Shown here in pieces: positions 48,858 to 59,752 of a DNA stretch of 64,000 nt. A program made the translations under genes and the position numbers. This stretch comes from Nocardia arthritidis (lineage in GTDB: Bacteria; Actinomycetota; Actinomycetes; Mycobacteriales; Mycobacteriaceae): NCBI RefSeq assembly GCF_011801145.1, contig NZ_CP046172.1:6200001-6264000 (forward strand). Direction: 5' to 3'. The notes beneath the pieces were generated by a model. It was not told the origin of the DNA. It saw only the letters and a program-made list of their open reading frames with translations, and ran no database searches. Position 1 is the stretch's first letter. Every line of letters begins with the position of its first letter.

Positions 48858-51800
48858 GCAGCACCGAATGCAGTTCCTGCAGCGAGCGCACCCCGATGCC
48901 GCCGTTGATGGTCGCCTCGATGCCCTGCACCGCGGCGGCCGCGCCCTGCACCGTCGTGATGCACGGGATGTTGGTGGCGACAGCGGCGGTACGGATCTCG
49001 TAACCGTCGACGCGCGGGCCCGAGTTGCCGTATGGGGTGTTGAAGACCATATCGATCTCGCCGTCGCGGATCTGCTCGACGATGGTCGGCTCGTCGGCCG
49101 GACCGTCCTCGGAGTGCTTGCGCACCCGCTCGCACGGAATTCCGTTGCGGCGCAGCATTTCCGCGGTGCCCTCGGTGGCCAGGATGCGGAAACCGAGGTC
49201 GTGCAGCCGCTTCACCGGGAACACCATGGCCCGCTTGTCCCGGTTCGCGATCGAGACGAAGACGGTGCCCTCGGTGGGCAGCGATCCGTACGCGGCGGAC
49301 TGGCTCTTGGCGAAAGCGGTGCCGAAATCGGCGTCGATGCCCATGACCTCACCGGTGGACTTCATCTCCGGGGAGAGCAGCGAATCCACCCCGGTGCCGT
49401 CCGCGCGGCGGAACCGGTGGAAGGGCAGCACGGCCTCCTTCACCGCGACCGGTGCGTCGAGGGCGACGTGCCCGCCGTCGCCCTCGCCCGGCAGCATGCC
49501 CTCCTTGCGGAGTTCGGCGATGGTGGCGCCCAGCATGATCCGGGCCGCGGCCTTGGCCAGCGGCACCGCGGTGGCCTTGGACACGAACGGAACCGTCCGG
49601 CTGGCACGCGGATTCGCCTCCAGCACGTAGAGGACGTCGTCCTTGAGCGCGTACTGCACGTTCAGCAGACCCTTGACGCCGATGCCCTTGGCCAGCGCGA
49701 CGGTCGAGCGGCGGACGGCCTCGATATCGCTGCGGCCCAACGTGATCGGCGGCAGCGCGCAGGCGGAGTCGCCGGAGTGGATACCGGCCTCCTCGATGTG
49801 TTCCATCACACCGCCGAGATAGACCTCGACGCCGTCGCACAGCGCGTCGACATCGATTTCGATGGCGTCCTCCAGGAACCGGTCCACCAGCACCGGATGT
49901 TCCGGGCTCAGCTCGGTGGCGCGAGAGATGTAGCCCTCCAAGGACTTTTCGTCGTAGACGATCTCCATGCCGCGGCCGCCGAGCACGTACGACGGGCGCA
50001 CCAGCACTGGGTAACCGATATTCCCGGCGATCTTCCTGGCCTGCTCGAAAGTGGTCGCGGTGCCGTATTTCGGCGCCGGCAGCCCGGCCGCGACCAGCAC
50101 GTCACCGAATTCGCCCCGGTCCTCGGCCAGGTCGATGGCGGCGGCGCTGGTGCCGACCACCGGGACGCCGGCATCGGTGAGCCGCTGCGCGAGCCCGAGC
50201 GGGGTCTGGCCGCCGAGCTGCACGATAACGCCCGCGACGGTGCCGGATTCGCATTCCGCGTGGTAGACCTCGAGCACATCCTCGAAGGTGAGCGGCTCGA
50301 AGTAGAGGCGGTCGGCGGTGTCGTAGTCGGTGGAGACGGTCTCCGGGTTGCAGTTGACCATCACCGTCTCGTATCCGGCGCGCGAAAGCGTCTGCGCCGC
50401 ATGGACACACGAGTAGTCGAACTCGATGCCCTGGCCGATCCGGTTGGGTCCGGAGCCGAGGATGATGACCTTGGCCCGCTCCTTCTGTTCCGCCACTTCG
50501 GATTCCGCGGCGGGGTCGAGTTCGTAGGCCGAATAGTGGTACGGGGTCTTGGCCTCGAATTCGGCGGCGCAGGTGTCGACGGTCTTGAAGACCGGCCGCA
50601 CGCCGAGCCGGTGCCGCAGCGCCCGCACCCCGCTCTCGCCGGCGAGTTCCGGTCGCAGCGCGGCGATCTGGCGGTCGGACAGGCCGTGATGTTTGGCGCG
50701 GCGCAGCAGCGGCTCGTCCAGCACCGGCGCGTCGATCACCTCCCGGCGCAGCTCGACCAGACCGGCGACCTCGGCGACGAACCACGGGTCGATACCCGAG
50801 GCGGCGGCGACGTCGGGAATGCTCGCGCCGTATCGCAGCGCCCGCTCGACCTGATAGATACGGCCCTCGGTCGGCACCCGCAGATCCGCCAGAATCGCCT
50901 CGATGGCGGCCGAAACCGACTGCGGGTCATCGGGATTCGACGGCGCCCAGGCCCCGTCCGACAGCGTCCAGAAGCTCGCGGCCTTGGTCTCCAGCGAGCG
51001 CAGCACCTTGCCGAGCGCCTCGGCGAAGTTGCGGCCCAGCGACATCGCCTCGCCGACCGACTTCATGGTGGTGGTCAGGGTCGGGTCGGCGCCCGGGAAT
51101 TTCTCGAACGCGAACCGCGGCGCCTTCACCACCACGTAGTCCAGCGTCGGCTCGAAACAGGCCGGGGTTTCCTTGGTGATGTCGTTGACGATCTCGTCCA
51201 GCGTGTAGCCGATGGCCAGCTTCGCGGCGATCTTGGCGATCGGGAAACCCGTTGCCTTGGAGGCCAATGCGGACGAACGCGAGACACGCGGGTTCATCTC
51301 GATGACGATCAGGCGGCCGTCCGCGGGATTCACCGCGAACTGGATGTTGCAGCCGCCGGTGTCGACGCCGACCTCGCGCAGGATGGCGATGCCGAGATCG
51401 CGCAGCCGCTGGTATTCCCGGTCGGTGAGGGTCATGGCGGGGGCGACGGTGACCGAATCACCGGTGTGCACGCCCATCGGGTCCACGTTCTCGATCGAGC
51501 AGACCACCACGACGTTGTCGCGGCCGTCACGCATCAGCTCGAGCTCGTATTCCTTCCAGCCCAGGATTGATTCCTCGATCAGGACGTTCGCGGTGGGCGA
51601 TGCGGCGAGGCCGCCGCCCGCGATGCGGTCGAGGTCGTCGTGGTCGTATGCCATGCCGGAGCCGAGGCCGCCCATGGTGAACGACGGGCGCACCACTACC
51701 GGGAAGCCCAGTTCGGCGACCGTCTCGCGCACCTCGTCCATGGTGAAACACACACGGCTGCGGGCGCTTTCGCCGCCCACCTTGGCGACGATGTCCTTGA

Positions 51801-52194
51801 ACTTCTGCCGGTCCTCACCGCGCTGGATGGCCTCGAAATCGGCGCCGATCAGCTCGACGTTGTACTTCTCCAGCACGCCGCGCTCGTGCAGCGCGACCGC
51901 GGTGTTCAGCGCGGTCTGCCCGCCGAGGGTGGCGAGAATCGCGTCGGGACGCTCCTTTTCGATGACCTTCTCGACGAATTCCGGCGTAATCGGTTCCACG
52001 TAGGTGGAATCCGCGAACTCCGGGTCGGTCATGATCGTCGCCGGATTCGAATTCACCAGGGAGACACGGAGTCCCTCGGCGCGCAGCACGCGGCACGCCT
52101 GGGTGCCGGAGTAGTCGAACTCGCAGGCCTGTCCGATGACGATCGGGCCCGAGCCGATGACGAGGATGTGCTTCAGGTCTTCGCGGCGTGGCAT
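48850..52194 (-). CDS. carB: Carbamoyl-phosphate synthase, large subunit
   Basis: A 1114-residue subunit with two homologous ATP-grasp halves. Each begins with a nucleotide-fold signature ([37 protein letters not shown]) and contains the family ATP-grasp blocks ([26 protein letters not shown]). The C-terminal MGS-like allosteric domain (about 940-1100, [10 protein letters not shown]) would bind UMP or similar effectors. It makes carbamoyl phosphate for pyrimidines and arginine. The ATG at 52194 overlaps the carA stop by one base. Confidence 0.98.
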   Translation of the reverse strand: MPRREDLKHILVIGSGPIVIGQACEFDYSGTQACRVLRAEGLRVSLVNSNPATIMTDPEFADSTYVEPITPEFVEKVIEKERPDAILATLGGQTALNTAVALHERGVLEKYNVELIGADFEAIQRGEDRQKFKDIVAKVGGESARSRVCFTMDEVRETVAELGFPVVVRPSFTMGGLGSGMAYDHDDLDRIAGGGLAASPTANVLIEESILGWKEYELELMRDGRDNVVVVCSIENVDPMGVHTGDSVTVAPAMTLTDREYQRLRDLGIAILREVGVDTGGCNIQFAVNPADGRLIVIEMNPRVSRSSALASKATGFPIAKIAAKLAIGYTLDEIVNDITKETPACFEPTLDYVVVKAPRFAFEKFPGADPTLTTTMKSVGEAMSLGRNFAEALGKVLRSLETKAASFWTLSDGAWAPSNPDDPQSVSAAIEAILADLRVPTEGRIYQVERALRYGASIPDVAAASGIDPWFVAEVAGLVELRREVIDAPVLDEPLLRRAKHHGLSDRQIAALRPELAGESGVRALRHRLGVRPVFKTVDTCAAEFEAKTPYHYSAYELDPAAESEVAEQKERAKVIILGSGPNRIGQGIEFDYSCVHAAQTLSRAGYETVMVNCNPETVSTDYDTADRLYFEPLTFEDVLEVYHAECESGTVAGVIVQLGGQTPLGLAQRLTDAGVPVVGTSAAAIDLAEDRGEFGDVLVAAGLPAPKYGTATTFEQARKIAGNIGYPVLVRPSYVLGGRGMEIVYDEKSLEGYISRATELSPEHPVLVDRFLEDAIEIDVDALCDGVEVYLGGVMEHIEEAGIHSGDSACALPPITLGRSDIEAVRRSTVALAKGIGVKGLLNVQYALKDDVLYVLEANPRASRTVPFVSKATAVPLAKAAARIMLGATIAELRKEGMLPGEGDGGHVALDAPVAVKEAVLPFHRFRRADGTGVDSLLSPEMKSTGEVMGIDADFGTAFAKSQSAAYGSLPTEGTVFVSIANRDKRAMVFPVKRLHDLGFRILATEGTAEMLRRNGIPCERVRKHSEDGPADEPTIVEQIRDGEIDMVFNTPYGNSGPRVDGYEIRTAAVATNIPCITTVQGAAAAVQGIEATINGGIGVRSLQELHSVLRG

Positions 52195-53306
52195 CAGGCT
52201 CCCTCCATGAGACCGGCGAAGCGGTCGAAAAGATATGCGGCGTCGTGTGGTCCGGCGGCGGCCTCCGGGTGGTACTGCACCGAGAAGGCGCGCCCGTCGA
52301 CCAGGCGCACGCCCTCGACGGTGCCGTCGTTGGCACACACGTGGCTCACCTCGGCCTTGCCGAACGGGGTGTCGAACCGCTCCCCCATCTCGCCCTCCAG
52401 CGCGAACCCGTGGTTCTGCGCGGTGATCGAGATGCGGCCGGTCTCGTGTTCGACCACCGGGATGTTGATGCCGCGGTGGCCGAACTTCATCTTGTAGGTC
52501 TCGCGACCGAGGGCGCGGCCGAGGATCTGATTGCCGAAGCAGATGCCGAACAGCGGCAGACCCTTTTCCAGTACGCCCTTGGTGAGCGCGACCGCGCCGT
52601 CCTGGGTGGCCGGGTCGCCGGGGCCGTTGGAGAGAAAGACGCCGTCCGGCTTCAGCTCCATGATCTGGTCCAGCGTGGTGTTCGACGGCACCACATGCAC
52701 CCGCATACCGCGCTCGGCGAACATGCGCGGGGTGTTGGTCTTGATGCCGAGGTCCACCGCGACGACGGTGAACCGTCGCTCGCCCTTCGGGTCGATGGTG
52801 TAGAGCGCGTCGGTGCTGACCTCCTCGGCCAGATCGGCGCCGAGCATCGACGGCTGACCGTTGACGCGGGCCAGCAACTCATCGGCATCGGCCAGCGCGG
52901 CGCCGGAGAAGATGCCGGCCTTCATCGAACCGCGGGTGCGCAGGTGCCGGACCAGCGCGCGGGTGTCGATACCCGCGATCCCGACGACGTGCTGGCGCTC
53001 CAGCTCGTCCTGCAGCGTGCCGGTGGCGCGCCAGTTCGACGCGCGCCGCGCGGGATCGCGCACCGCGTAACCCGCGACCCAGATCTTCTGCGACTCGTCG
53101 TCCTCGTCGTTCCAGCCGGTGTTGCCGATCTGCGGGGCCGCGGCCACCACGATCTGGCGGTGGTAGCTGGGATCGGTCAGCGTTTCCTGATATCCGGTCA
53201 TCGCGGTGCAGAACACCGCCTCACCGAGTGTCTCGCCGACGGCGCCGAAGGCCGTGCCGCGGAACACCCGGCCGTCCTCCAGCACCAAGGCGGCTTCCTG
53301 TGTCAT
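52194..53306 (-). CDS. carA: Carbamoyl-phosphate synthase, small (glutaminase) subunit
   Basis: A 370-residue class I amidotransferase delivering ammonia from glutamine to CarB. N-terminal CPSase domain: [35 protein letters not shown]. The amidotransferase domain has SNGPGDP, the nucleophile Cys in GICFGNQIL and the His/Glu of [13 protein letters not shown]. It overlaps the upstream membrane-protein gene by 4 bases and carB by 1. Confidence 0.98.
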   Translation of the reverse strand: MTQEAALVLEDGRVFRGTAFGAVGETLGEAVFCTAMTGYQETLTDPSYHRQIVVAAAPQIGNTGWNDEDDESQKIWVAGYAVRDPARRASNWRATGTLQDELERQHVVGIAGIDTRALVRHLRTRGSMKAGIFSGAALADADELLARVNGQPSMLGADLAEEVSTDALYTIDPKGERRFTVVAVDLGIKTNTPRMFAERGMRVHVVPSNTTLDQIMELKPDGVFLSNGPGDPATQDGAVALTKGVLEKGLPLFGICFGNQILGRALGRETYKMKFGHRGINIPVVEHETGRISITAQNHGFALEGEMGERFDTPFGKAEVSHVCANDGTVEGVRLVDGRAFSVQYHPEAAAGPHDAAYLFDRFAGLMEGA

Positions 53307-53821
53307 TCGTCGTCTCCCGTCGTCGTGCTGGCCGGACCCGTCGAGTGGTCCGCGACCCAGGCCGGATACACCGTTTTGTCGTCGCCCCGGAAACCGGTAT
53401 CGATCTCAGTTCCGGTCGGCAGTTTCCAGCGAATTACCAGCACACCATTTTCCGTCATCACTTTGCCCGCGTGTCCGCGTTCGGTGCGCACGGCCGTGAT
53501 GGATTCCTGTGGAATCCAGATCACCGTCGCCCCGTCGCGTTCGAGCAGAATTCCCCGTTCGAACCGCGTGAGTTCCGCTGTGGCCCGGAAGCCCAGATCA
53601 CCGACGGCGATCCGGTCCTGCCAACTCGGCGCGATGGTGCTGCCGAGGTAGAGGCCGGTGGTCGGCTCCAGCAGTTGCGCGCCCAGATCGCCTGGCACCG
53701 TTGGCAATTCACCGATGCGATCGAGCTGTCGCCGCGCCCGGTTGCGCCACCCCAGGTACATCAGGAAGAGGCACAGCGCGAACAGCAGCAGCAGGCCGAG
53801 CACCCACAGCGTTCTTTCCAC
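53303..53821 (-). CDS. Membrane-anchored protein of the pyr operon (Rv1382-type)
   Basis: A 172-residue protein with one N-terminal transmembrane helix ([21 protein letters not shown]) and a soluble domain rich in beta-strand sequence ([53 protein letters not shown]). The location between pyrC and carA matches Rv1382 of M. tuberculosis, annotated as a probable membrane or export protein of unknown role. It abuts pyrC and overlaps carA by 4 bases, so it is part of the operon; why a membrane protein sits in this pathway is unknown. Confidence 0.88.
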   Translation of the reverse strand: MERTLWVLGLLLLFALCLFLMYLGWRNRARRQLDRIGELPTVPGDLGAQLLEPTTGLYLGSTIAPSWQDRIAVGDLGFRATAELTRFERGILLERDGATVIWIPQESITAVRTERGHAGKVMTENGVLVIRWKLPTGTEIDTGFRGDDKTVYPAWVADHSTGPASTTTGDDE

Positions 53822-55138
53822 TTACGGACCTCCTGCGTCCCATCTGCGATCCCCGACCGCCTTGCCCTCGCGGGCGGTCACCCGGCCACGCAGCAACGTC
53901 GCTGTCACCCGTGCCGGGAAGGTCATCGCCTCGAACGGCGTGTTGTTCGCGATGCTGGCCAGTTCGTTCCCACGGACGGTCCAGGTGGCCTCCGGGTCGA
54001 CCAGCGTCAGGTTGCCCGGTTCGCCCACCGCGATCGGGCGGCCGTGCTCGTCGAGTCCGACGATCTCGGCCGGGCGCTCGCTCATCACCCTGGCCACCCC
54101 GCGCCAGTCCAGCAGGCCGGGCTGGACCATGGTCTGCACGATGATCGACAGCGCCGTCTCCAGCCCGAGCATGCCGGGGCGGGCCGCGGCGAATTCGCAG
54201 CACTTGTCCTGTTCCGCATGCGGGGCGTGATCCGTTGCGACACAGTCGATCACACCGTCGGCCAGGGCCTGGCGCAGCGCGGCGGCATCGGTGGCCTCGC
54301 GCAGCGGCGGGTTCACCTTGTTCACCGCGTCGTAGGTCTCCAGGCGCGAATCGTCCAGCAGCAGATGGTGCGGGGTGACCTCGGCGGTGATCGAAATACC
54401 TTGCGCCTTGGCCCATTTCACCAGTTCGACGGTGCCCTCGGTGGAGGCGTGGCAGATGTGCACCCGCGCACCGGCGTCCCGCGCCAGCAGCGCGTCGCGG
54501 GCGACGATCGACTCCTCGGCGGCCCGCGGCCAACCCGCCAACCCGAGGCGGGCGGCATTCGGGCCCTCGTGCGCGACGGCGCCGATGGTCAGTCGCGGCT
54601 CCTCGGCATGCTGAGCGATCAGCACGCCCAGCGAATTCGCGTATTCCAGCGCGCGGCGCATGATCAGCGGGTCGTAGACGCAGTGGCCGTCGTCGGAGAA
54701 CATCCGCACCCGGCCGATACCCGCGGCCATCGTGCCCATTTCGGCGAGTTGCTTACCGGCGAGGCCGACGGTGACCGCACCGACCGGGAACACGTCGACC
54801 AGGCCCACCTCCTGCCCGCGCCGCCAGACGTGATCGGTGACCACCACCGAATCGGCGACCGGATTGGTGTTGGCCATCGCGAAAACCGCCGTGTAGCCGC
54901 CCAATGCCGCCGCGGCGGAGCCGGTTTCGATGGTCTCGGTATCCTCGCGGCCGGGTTCGCGCAGATGCGTGTGCAGGTCGACGAATCCCGGGAGCAGGAT
55001 CTGCCCGGAGGCCTCGATGACCTCCGCGTCCTCGGCGGCCTCGACCGCGCCGATCGCCGCGATCACACCATCCCGGATCAGAACGTCGACCGGCTCCTCA
55101 CCATAGGGGCGGGCGCCCTTGATCAGCACTTCACCCAT
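53822..55138 (-). CDS. pyrC: Dihydroorotase
   Basis: A 438-residue metal-dependent amidohydrolase cyclising carbamoyl aspartate to dihydroorotate. Metal ligands are visible in [26 protein letters not shown] and the catalytic Asp in [18 protein letters not shown] closes the beta-sandwich domain. It is the class I type, active independently of PyrB in many actinobacteria. 36 bases separate it from pyrB. Confidence 0.97.
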   Translation of the reverse strand: MGEVLIKGARPYGEEPVDVLIRDGVIAAIGAVEAAEDAEVIEASGQILLPGFVDLHTHLREPGREDTETIETGSAAAALGGYTAVFAMANTNPVADSVVVTDHVWRRGQEVGLVDVFPVGAVTVGLAGKQLAEMGTMAAGIGRVRMFSDDGHCVYDPLIMRRALEYANSLGVLIAQHAEEPRLTIGAVAHEGPNAARLGLAGWPRAAEESIVARDALLARDAGARVHICHASTEGTVELVKWAKAQGISITAEVTPHHLLLDDSRLETYDAVNKVNPPLREATDAAALRQALADGVIDCVATDHAPHAEQDKCCEFAAARPGMLGLETALSIIVQTMVQPGLLDWRGVARVMSERPAEIVGLDEHGRPIAVGEPGNLTLVDPEATWTVRGNELASIANNTPFEAMTFPARVTATLLRGRVTAREGKAVGDRRWDAGGP

Positions 55139-55174
55139 GCCGCACCACCTTTCCGGTCGAATACCTCACGTAGC

Positions 55175-56134
55175 TCATGCGATCGCCTCCTGCGTCCCGA
55201 CCAGCAGCCGGAACAGCACCGCCATCCGCATATGCACACCGTTCGTAACCTGTTGCAGGATGGCCGCTTTCGAGGAATCGGCGACCGCGTGCGCGATCTC
55301 CATGCCGCGCAGCATCGGGCCGGGATGCAGCACCACCGCCTGCTCGTCGAGCAGCGCGAGCCTGCGCTCGGACAGCCCGTAGTTGACCGAATACTCACGG
55401 GCCGACGGGAAGAATCCGCCGTTCATCCGCTCCGCCTGCACCCGCAGCATCAGAACCGCGTCGGCGCCGGGCAATTCGGCGTCGAGCGCATGCGAGACGC
55501 GGGCGGGCCACGCGTCTACGCCGACCGGCAGCAGCGTGCGCGGGGCGACCAGAACCACTTCCGCGCCAAGCGTATTCAGCAGGAAGACGTTCGACCGGGC
55601 CACCCGGCTGTGCAGGATGTCGCCGACGATCACCACCCGCTTACCCGCGATATCGCCGAGCCGCTGCCGCAGCGTCAGCGCGTCGAGCAGCGCCTGCGTC
55701 GGATGCTCGTGCGTACCGTCGCCGGCGTTGATGATCGCGGGACCCGTTGCGCGGCCGGAGGATACCGCCCAGGCATCCATCCAGCGGGCGATCTGGTGTG
55801 CCGCGCCGGAGGCCGGATGCCGGACGATCAGCGCGTCCGCGCCCGCCGCGTGCAGGGTGAGCGCGGTATCGCGCAGCGATTCACCCTTCGACACCGACGA
55901 ACTGCTCGCGCTGACATTGATCACATCCGCGCTCATCCACTTGCCCGCCACCTCGAACGAAACCCTGGTGCGGGTGGAGTTCTCGTAGAAGACCGTCATC
56001 ACGGTGCGCCCGCGCAGCGTCGGCAGCTTCTTCACCTCGCGGCCGAGCAGCGCCTGTTCGAAGCGTTCGGCCTCGTCGAGCAGCTGCGTGGCGGTGTCGC
56101 GATCCAGATCCGTCACCGTCAGGAGATGCCTCAC
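55175..56134 (-). CDS. pyrB: Aspartate carbamoyltransferase, catalytic subunit
   Basis: A 319-residue enzyme joining carbamoyl phosphate and aspartate. The carbamoyl-phosphate site is [16 protein letters not shown]; the other ligands are in [40 protein letters not shown], and [13 protein letters not shown] at the end. No pyrI regulatory chain is seen, as in mycobacteria. It overlaps the pyrR stop by 4 bases. Confidence 0.98.
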   Translation of the reverse strand: MRHLLTVTDLDRDTATQLLDEAERFEQALLGREVKKLPTLRGRTVMTVFYENSTRTRVSFEVAGKWMSADVINVSASSSSVSKGESLRDTALTLHAAGADALIVRHPASGAAHQIARWMDAWAVSSGRATGPAIINAGDGTHEHPTQALLDALTLRQRLGDIAGKRVVIVGDILHSRVARSNVFLLNTLGAEVVLVAPRTLLPVGVDAWPARVSHALDAELPGADAVLMLRVQAERMNGGFFPSAREYSVNYGLSERRLALLDEQAVVLHPGPMLRGMEIAHAVADSSKAAILQQVTNGVHMRMAVLFRLLVGTQEAIA

Positions 56135-56766
56135 GCTTCATCCCCCTGGTGCAGGTAAACCCCGTCGCGGCCATCGGTTTCGGTGAGCAGCACCGAGATG
56201 TCCTCGGAGCGTGAGGTTGGAACGTTCTTGCCGACGTAGTCGGCGCGGATCGGCAGCTCGCGGTGGCCGCGGTCGATCAGCACGGCCAGCTGTACCGCGC
56301 GCGGGCGGCCGAGATCGCGCAGGCCGTCCAGCGCGGAGCGCACGGTGCGCCCGGAGAAGAGGACGTCGTCTACCAGCACCACCAGCGCGTCCTCGATACC
56401 GCCCTCGGGCACCGAGGTGCGTTCGAGTGGGCGATGTGGACGGCTGCGCAGATCGTCGCGGTAGAGGGTGATGTCGAGCGAGCCGAGGGCCGGGCGGACG
56501 CCGGCGAACTCCTCGATCTTGTCGGTCAACCGCGTCGCCAGCGTGGTGCCGCGGGTCGGAATGCCGATCAGCACCACCCGCGGGGTATCCGGTTCACCCG
56601 AATCGAGGGCGGTCTTCTCGATGATCTGATGCGCGATGCGCGCGATGGTCCGGCCGACATCGGAAGCCGACAACAGCTCCCGCCCCGCCGCCACCCATTC
56701 GGGTGTGTGTCGCTGCGATACCTCGGCAGCGCCGGACTTGGCGGCCCGTTCCTCGGGCACAGCCAT
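56131..56766 (-). CDS. pyrR: PyrR, pyrimidine operon regulator / uracil phosphoribosyltransferase
   Basis: A 211-residue protein of the PRTase fold. The PRPP loop is [19 protein letters not shown]; further signatures are [16 protein letters not shown] and [19 protein letters not shown]. PyrR binds UMP/UTP and, in mycobacteria, represses translation by binding the leader RNA of its own operon. The first ~20 residues are an Ala/Glu-rich tail. AAGGAGG precedes the ATG, and a PyrR-binding motif overlaps this region of the leader. Confidence 0.97.
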   Translation of the reverse strand: MAVPEERAAKSGAAEVSQRHTPEWVAAGRELLSASDVGRTIARIAHQIIEKTALDSGEPDTPRVVLIGIPTRGTTLATRLTDKIEEFAGVRPALGSLDITLYRDDLRSRPHRPLERTSVPEGGIEDALVVLVDDVLFSGRTVRSALDGLRDLGRPRAVQLAVLIDRGHRELPIRADYVGKNVPTSRSEDISVLLTETDGRDGVYLHQGDEA

Positions 56767-56770
56767 GCCG

Positions 56771-56800
56771 ACCTCCTTCCCCGCCTCACGGGACGGTCCG
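56771..56800 (-). promoter_or_regulatory. PyrR-binding RNA motif overlapping the pyrR ribosome-binding region
   Basis: On the minus strand the leader reads GTCCCGTGAGGC (complement of 56783-56794), matching the conserved loop motif recognised by PyrR, and flanking CCG/CGG pairs can close a short hairpin. Three bases further on lies GGGGAAGGAGG, the pyrR Shine-Dalgarno. This arrangement fits PyrR-mediated translational repression as reported for M. smegmatis. Confidence 0.7.
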
Positions 56801-56935
56801 TTAAAGGATGTCTTACGGCTTGCAGCGTAACAGTGCCCGAAACAGGGCCTTCACCAGGGATATCCGGGTGTGAGGCAGGCCACCGGCGAACGGGGATCGC
56901 CCGGCCGCGGCGACCGGGCGGTCCTCCCCTTGCCG

Positions 56936-57787
56936 CTACTCGCGAATAGCGAGCACGGTGCCGACATCGGGGTCGTTCAGTGCCGCGGGGCGATCGAGTC
57001 CGGCGACCATCTCGTCCCAGCCGCGGAATTCGGTGCGCCAGCCGTGCTCACGCAACCAGTCCTCGGCGCCCGGGCCGAGGCCGTGCGGTGTCCACTCCGG
57101 GTCGCCGCCGACAAGTTCGGCAAGCTCGTGATAATGCGGTTGGTTCAGGTCCGCCTTCAATCGAGCGACGCCGAAACGGCTACCGGGCGCGGACAATTCG
57201 GTGATGGTGGCCACCACCCGGAGCGCATCCTCGTGCGGCAGATAGGGAATCGCGCCCTCGTCGACCCACTGCGTCGGTTCATCCGGCCGGAAACCCTGCT
57301 CCCGCAAGGATTTCGCCCAATCGCCGCGCAGGTCCTGCGCGATGACCGCGCGCACGCACCCCGGCACCGCACCGGCCGCCGCGAGCACCGGCTCCTTGAA
57401 CGCGAACAGTTCCGGCAGATCGATCTCGAACCAGCGCGTCCCCGCGGGCAACGGCATCCGGAAGGCTCGGGTATCGAGTCCGGCGCCGATCAGAACCACT
57501 TGGCGGCAACCGCTTTCGATACCGGCGCGCACGGCGTCGTCCACCAGCCGCACCGCCACCGACCGCCCGGCGTAGAACGCGTCGGCGACCGCCTCGATGC
57601 GCGACCAACGGTCGACTCCCCCTTCGGTTTCGGCGAAACCGGCGCGCGCGGCCTCGACGAATGTCCGCGCCAGCGGGTCGTCGTACAGCCGGTCCGGCCG
57701 CTGCGACTCCCGCGCCCTGATCACCGCGACACCGACCGCTGTCATCGCGACACCGTCGATCGGTACAGATCCCCGCGCCTGCGTCAT
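56936..57787 (-). CDS. SAM-dependent methyltransferase, LCM/PPM1-like (PF04072)
   Basis: A 283-residue protein of the leucine carboxyl methyltransferase-like family that is strongly expanded in mycobacteria and nocardiae. SAM-binding strands: VVLIGAGLDTRAFRM and WFEIDLPELFAFK; then YLPHEDALRVVATI. The substrate is unknown for the family members in these bacteria. The ATG at 57787 follows GGGAG; a GTG five codons earlier is possible. It is divergent from a TetR gene, with two matching operators in the gap. Confidence 0.9.
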   Translation of the reverse strand: MTQARGSVPIDGVAMTAVGVAVIRARESQRPDRLYDDPLARTFVEAARAGFAETEGGVDRWSRIEAVADAFYAGRSVAVRLVDDAVRAGIESGCRQVVLIGAGLDTRAFRMPLPAGTRWFEIDLPELFAFKEPVLAAAGAVPGCVRAVIAQDLRGDWAKSLREQGFRPDEPTQWVDEGAIPYLPHEDALRVVATITELSAPGSRFGVARLKADLNQPHYHELAELVGGDPEWTPHGLGPGAEDWLREHGWRTEFRGWDEMVAGLDRPAALNDPDVGTVLAIRE

Positions 57788-57810
57788 GCGAACACTCCCC
57801 ACATCGTTCC

Positions 57811-57881
57811 TTACTTGCCGACCGGCTAGTAAACCGCCGTCGGTCGCGACGCTAAGCTCCGTCTAGCCGGTCGTCAAGTAA
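57811..57881. promoter_or_regulatory. Two TetR operators forming a 19-bp inverted repeat
   Basis: Bases 57811-57829 and 57863-57881 are inverted copies of each other with one mismatch in 19. Each is part of a 22-bp imperfect palindrome (57811-57832 and 57860-57881) of the form TTACT-N-GCCG-N2-CGGC-N-AGTAA, the first matching all fixed positions. Centres are 49 bp apart. Both lie in the gap between the methyltransferase and TetR starts. Confidence 0.75.
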
Positions 57882-57893
57882 ACGAAGGAATCG

Positions 57894-58448
57894 ATGGACG
57901 CGCGCCGAAGCGATACCCGCGAACGCATCCGGGCCGTCGCCATGGAACTGTTCGCCGAACGCGGCTACGACAAGACCTCGCTGCGCGAGATCGCCGAACG
58001 CCTCGGGGTCACCAAAGCCGCGCTCTACTACCATTTCCGCACCAAAGAGGACATTGTCGCGAGCCTGGCCGACGAGTTGACCCGCGGCATCGATGAGATC
58101 GTCACCTGGGCCGAGGCCCAGCCGCCGAGCCGGGAGCGAGCGCAAGGGATCTTGACGCGCTACGGGGTCCTGATGCACGGGCTCGGCCGGGACATGATCC
58201 GCTTCTGGGCCGAAAACCAGCCCGCCTTCCGCGATCTCGGCTTCGGCACCAGCCTGCGCTACAAGTTCCGCGTGCTGGCCGACCTGATGACCGAACCCGA
58301 TGACGCCGCACTCGCCGCCTTCCACGCGCGACAGGCGCTGCTGGCCGTCAGCTGGAGCCTGACCATGATGGGCGATCTGGAACTCGACCGGGACGAGCAG
58401 GCCGCCGCGGCGGCGGCAATCGCGAACGACATACTCGCCAGAATGTGA
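57894..58448 (+). CDS. TetR-family regulator of the methyltransferase divergon
   Basis: A 184-residue TetR protein: HTH at about residues 6-52 (DTRERIRAVAMELFAERGYDKTS; LREIAERLGVTKAALYYHFRTKED), followed by a helical ligand domain (ARQALLAVSWSLTMMGDLEL). The start codon lies 13 bases after the second operator, so binding there should block its own transcription and that of the divergent methyltransferase gene. GAAGGA precedes the ATG. Confidence 0.9.
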   Translation: MDARRSDTRERIRAVAMELFAERGYDKTSLREIAERLGVTKAALYYHFRTKEDIVASLADELTRGIDEIVTWAEAQPPSRERAQGILTRYGVLMHGLGRDMIRFWAENQPAFRDLGFGTSLRYKFRVLADLMTEPDDAALAAFHARQALLAVSWSLTMMGDLELDRDEQAAAAAAIANDILARM

Positions 58449-58452
58449 GGCG

Positions 58453-59034
58453 CTACCCGATTACCTTGTCGCGCAAGGCCAGCCAGCGTTCGCGGGTGAT
58501 CGCGTACTCGACCTCGCCGTGTTCCGATCCGGGAATCGGCTTCTCCCAGTGCTGCTCGAAGGTTCGAACATATTCCAGGCCAACGGAATTCATGGTCGCG
58601 CGAGACGCGGCGTTCACCGCCATGGTCTCGGCGAAGATCCGGGTGAGCCCGAGATCGGCGAACCCGTGCCGGATCAGCTCGCGCGCCCCCTCGCTCGCCA
58701 AACCTTTTCGCCAATAACGGGGCAACAGCCGATATCCGAGTTCGCCCTGGCCCACCACCGGTCCCTGATCCGGCCGATCGGGCGGCGTGAGCAACCACCA
58801 CCCCACGAAATCACCATCGACGAACCCGACCCAGAAACCGAGTCCTCCCACCCGTTCGGCCGCCGCCATGCGCCGCCCGTGCAACCGCTCGACCTCCGCG
58901 CGCGCCCGCGGTTCGCCGCTGCCGAGGTAGCGCATCACCTCCGGCTCGGCATCCAGTTCGATCTCGTACTCGAGATGTTCGTCGGACAATGGGACCAGCG
59001 CGATGCGCGGGGTATGTAATTCGGCTTGTGGCAC
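58453..59034 (-). CDS. GNAT-family N-acetyltransferase (RimJ/RimL-like)
   Basis: A 193-residue acetyltransferase. It starts with LHTPRIALVPLSDEHLEYE, the usual opening of RimJ/RimL-type GNATs; GELGYRLLPRYWRKGLASEGARELI is the acetyl-CoA-binding block, and ETMAVNAASRATMNSVGLEYVRTF is the C-terminal splay. The acceptor is unknown. GTG start. It converges with the TetR gene and is 57 bases downstream of the vapC stop on the same strand. Confidence 0.9.
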   Translation of the reverse strand: MPQAELHTPRIALVPLSDEHLEYEIELDAEPEVMRYLGSGEPRARAEVERLHGRRMAAAERVGGLGFWVGFVDGDFVGWWLLTPPDRPDQGPVVGQGELGYRLLPRYWRKGLASEGARELIRHGFADLGLTRIFAETMAVNAASRATMNSVGLEYVRTFEQHWEKPIPGSEHGEVEYAITRERWLALRDKVIG

Positions 59035-59091
59035 CGGACGATGCTCGACGATCGCTGCACCGCCCGTCCACCCAATTTCGACTCCGTGCAG

Positions 59092-59505
59092 CTAGTCGAT
59101 CGACCCCCGTGCCACCACCCATTCGTGGCCAAGAGCGGAAACCTCCGCCAGATGCTCATAGTCCGCGTCGTAGTGCACGATGGTGAGCCCATGCCGAATT
59201 GCCACGGCCGCGATCAGTATGTCGAAGGCCCCGGCCGATCTCGGCTTGTGCGCCCATAGGTCCGCCTGCAGACTCAACGCGATCTCGGACACCTCAGCGT
59301 CGGGATCCAGCCGAGGGAGCAGGTCCATCTCCTCACGCAGCGCTCGAAATGTAGCGGCATCCTTGCCGGAATAGCACCGTTCGAGGATCAACGGAGTCGT
59401 TGTGTACACGGCGAAGGTCCGCAGGAGTTGTTCCACCCGAGTAGCGACAGCGGCACTACGGTCGACCCGACTCCAGACGCTGTTGTCAATAAGGTAGCCC
59501 CTCAC
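59092..59505 (-). CDS. vapC: VapC-type PIN-domain toxin
   Basis: A 137-residue ribonuclease toxin. The acidic PIN residues are visible: Asp in YLIDNSVW, Glu in LILERCYS, Asp in GAFDILIAAVA and Asp in VHYDADYEHL. It would cleave RNA (often tRNA or rRNA) when the antitoxin is degraded. Its start overlaps the vapB stop by 4 bases, the normal antitoxin-first arrangement. Confidence 0.93.
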   Translation of the reverse strand: MRGYLIDNSVWSRVDRSAAVATRVEQLLRTFAVYTTTPLILERCYSGKDAATFRALREEMDLLPRLDPDAEVSEIALSLQADLWAHKPRSAGAFDILIAAVAIRHGLTIVHYDADYEHLAEVSALGHEWVVARGSID

Positions 59506-59717
59506 TTACGCGCGGCCTCTCGGACACTCGGATCCAACAGCTCGGGTGTCGGAGTGAGCCGCCCGCCAGCTATTCGATCCGCGAGCTGGCGCTGCTTCAT
59601 TCGCTGCACGAACTCGCGCAGCGCCACATCCACGACCTCACGCTTGGTCCCTAATCCACTCAGCCGCTGCGCCATAGCAATTAGGTCGTCGTCGATGTTT
59701 ATGCTGGTGACGGCCAT
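59502..59717 (-). CDS. vapB: VapB-type antitoxin
   Basis: A 71-residue antitoxin. The N-terminus (MAVTSINIDDDLIAMAQRLSG) forms a ribbon-helix-helix DNA-binding domain like VapB/Arc; TKREVVDVALREFVQRMKQRQ is its second helix, and the C-terminus (LTPTPELLDPSVREAA) should wrap the toxin. The ATG at 59717 follows AAAGGGG. It probably represses its operon through the inverted repeat upstream. Confidence 0.92.
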   Translation of the reverse strand: MAVTSINIDDDLIAMAQRLSGLGTKREVVDVALREFVQRMKQRQLADRIAGGRLTPTPELLDPSVREAARK

Positions 59718-59752
59718 TTGCATGCCCCTTTGATACAACAATGATATCTACC

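Noticed and set aside
47689..51570. Very long open frame opposite carB and pyrF
   Set aside because: It is antisense to two certain genes and reflects high-GC codon bias; the protein is His/Arg/Val low-complexity.
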